A DNA stretch of 33,149 bases, taken from Opitutales bacterium (lineage in GTDB: Bacteria > Verrucomicrobiota > Verrucomicrobiia > Opitutales > UBA2995). The position numbers and the translations under genes are program-made. This document shows, piece after piece, positions 32,590 to 33,149 of this stretch. The notes beneath the pieces are model-generated. The model saw only the letters and a list, made by a program, of their open reading frames with translations. It did not search any database and was not told the origin of the DNA. Where the stretch lies: the NCBI GenBank assembly GCA_022824405.1, contig JAJDZZ010000083.1, positions 1 to 33,149 on the forward strand, given 5' to 3'. Numbering within the stretch: the stretch's first letter is position 1; each line of letters begins with the position of its first letter.

Positions 32590-33149
32590 ATGGAACCTTT
32601 GGCAATGAAGTCATTTGGCGGCGGACGACCAAACACCGTACGGGCGATCACGGGGGCGAGCGGGCAGATCGGTGGGGTGTTGACGCGGGCTTTGGCCGAG
32701 AAGTACGGGCCCTGTCAGGTTCGTGCGATCTTTCGGAAGCGTCGAGGGACGGCGGCGGATCTCGACATCGCATGGGTCAATGGCGACATTCTCGACAAGA
32801 AGTCGCTGATCGCAGCCTTCGTGGGCGCGGAAACCGTGTTCCATTTGGCTGCGTTGGTCTCGATCGGTAGCGTCAGGGCGCGGGAATTCCATCGCACGAA
32901 TGTCCTGGGCACCCGCAATGTCGTGGAAGCGGCCCTCGAATGTGGGGTGAGACGCTTGATTCATGTTTCCTCGGTCCACGCTTACGACCAACACCCGCTG
33001 GAAGAAGTGCTGGACGAGAGCCGCCGTCCTGCGGACAGCCCGCGCGAAGCGCCCTACGACCGTTCGAAAGCCGCCGGCGAAGTGGAAGTCCGCCGCGGCA
33101 TCGACCGCGGCCTGGACGCCGTGATCCTGAATCCGACCAGCGTGATCGG
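32590..33149 (+). CDS. NAD-dependent epimerase/3beta-HSD-like SDR, cut by the window end
   Basis: An open frame of 186 residues runs off the right edge. It has the Rossmann motif I-T-G-A-S-G-Q-I-G-G, the strand end N-G-D-I-L-D, H-L-A-A-L-V-S, N-V-L-G-T-R-N-V and the catalytic Y-D-R-S-K. It is the same extended-SDR class as the SdmB-like protein at 20279, sharing H-x-A-A-x-V-S and N-V-L-G-T-R-N-V. It begins 49 bp after the GPP34-P450 stop and is probably co-transcribed. It may be a second sterol 3-dehydrogenase or a dehydrogenase for the P450 product. The ATG at 32605 is an alternative start. Confidence 0.8.
   Translation, partial: MEPLAMKSFGGGRPNTVRAITGASGQIGGVLTRALAEKYGPCQVRAIFRKRRGTAADLDIAWVNGDILDKKSLIAAFVGAETVFHLAALVSIGSVRAREFHRTNVLGTRNVVEAALECGVRRLIHVSSVHAYDQHPLEEVLDESRRPADSPREAPYDRSKAAGEVEVRRGIDRGLDAVILNPTSVI

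Overview
The window looks like chromosomal DNA of a Verrucomicrobiota-type (PVC) bacterium. This is an inference from gene content, not from a marker gene. Five secreted or lipid-anchored PQQ-like beta-propeller proteins (several with the W-x-x-W-R-G-P opening), a DUF1080 3-keto-disaccharide hydrolase-type protein, a sodium:solute symporter with a DUF3311 partner and a TonB-dependent receptor form a mix common in that group. No rRNA, tRNA, CRISPR array or complete insertion sequence was seen.

Left part (1-5.6 kb): an IS21-like element end (about 89-140) and short intergenic repeat modules. Next come two minus-strand genes (DUF1080 protein, then a beta-propeller protein), a plus-strand MFS-PlsC fusion for lysophospholipid handling preceded by a perfect inverted repeat, and two small genes (one unknown, one DUF1294 membrane protein).

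Middle part (5.6-20.2 kb): a long minus-strand run, read from 18820 down to 5622. It encodes a TonB-dependent receptor, two beta-propeller proteins, DUF3311, a sodium symporter, a short PaaK/LuxE-like adenylate-forming enzyme, an iron-type alcohol dehydrogenase, a beta-propeller lipoprotein, a HemN/HemW-like radical SAM protein and a possible chorismate-lyase-fold protein. Three of its junctions are 4-bp stop/start overlaps or nearly so. A fifth beta-propeller gene is divergent at 18919. The substrate of this system is unknown.

Right part (20.3-30.1 kb): the most striking region, a compact bacterial sterol biosynthesis locus in two converging operons. Plus strand: an SdmB-like 3beta-HSD/SDR, an Erg6-type sterol C-24 methyltransferase and an ERG2/sigma-1-type sterol C-8 isomerase. 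Minus strand: an SdmA-like Rieske C-4 demethylase, an ERG24-type sterol C-14 reductase, CYP51, and a single polypeptide fusing a squalene-epoxidase-like flavoprotein to an oxidosqualene cyclase (DCTAE motif). Read together they predict squalene -> oxidosqualene -> lanosterol-type sterol -> C-14 and C-4 demethylation -> delta8-to-delta7 shift plus C-24 alkylation, i.e. a fungal/plant-like C28 sterol made by a bacterium. Squalene synthase, C-5 desaturase and C-24(28) or C-7 reductases are not in the window.

Right edge (30.5 kb-end): divergent from the sterol operon is a protein joining a GPP34 (GOLPH3-like) domain to a cytochrome P450, followed by a second SDR cut by the window end. These may extend the sterol locus with tailoring steps; that is inference.
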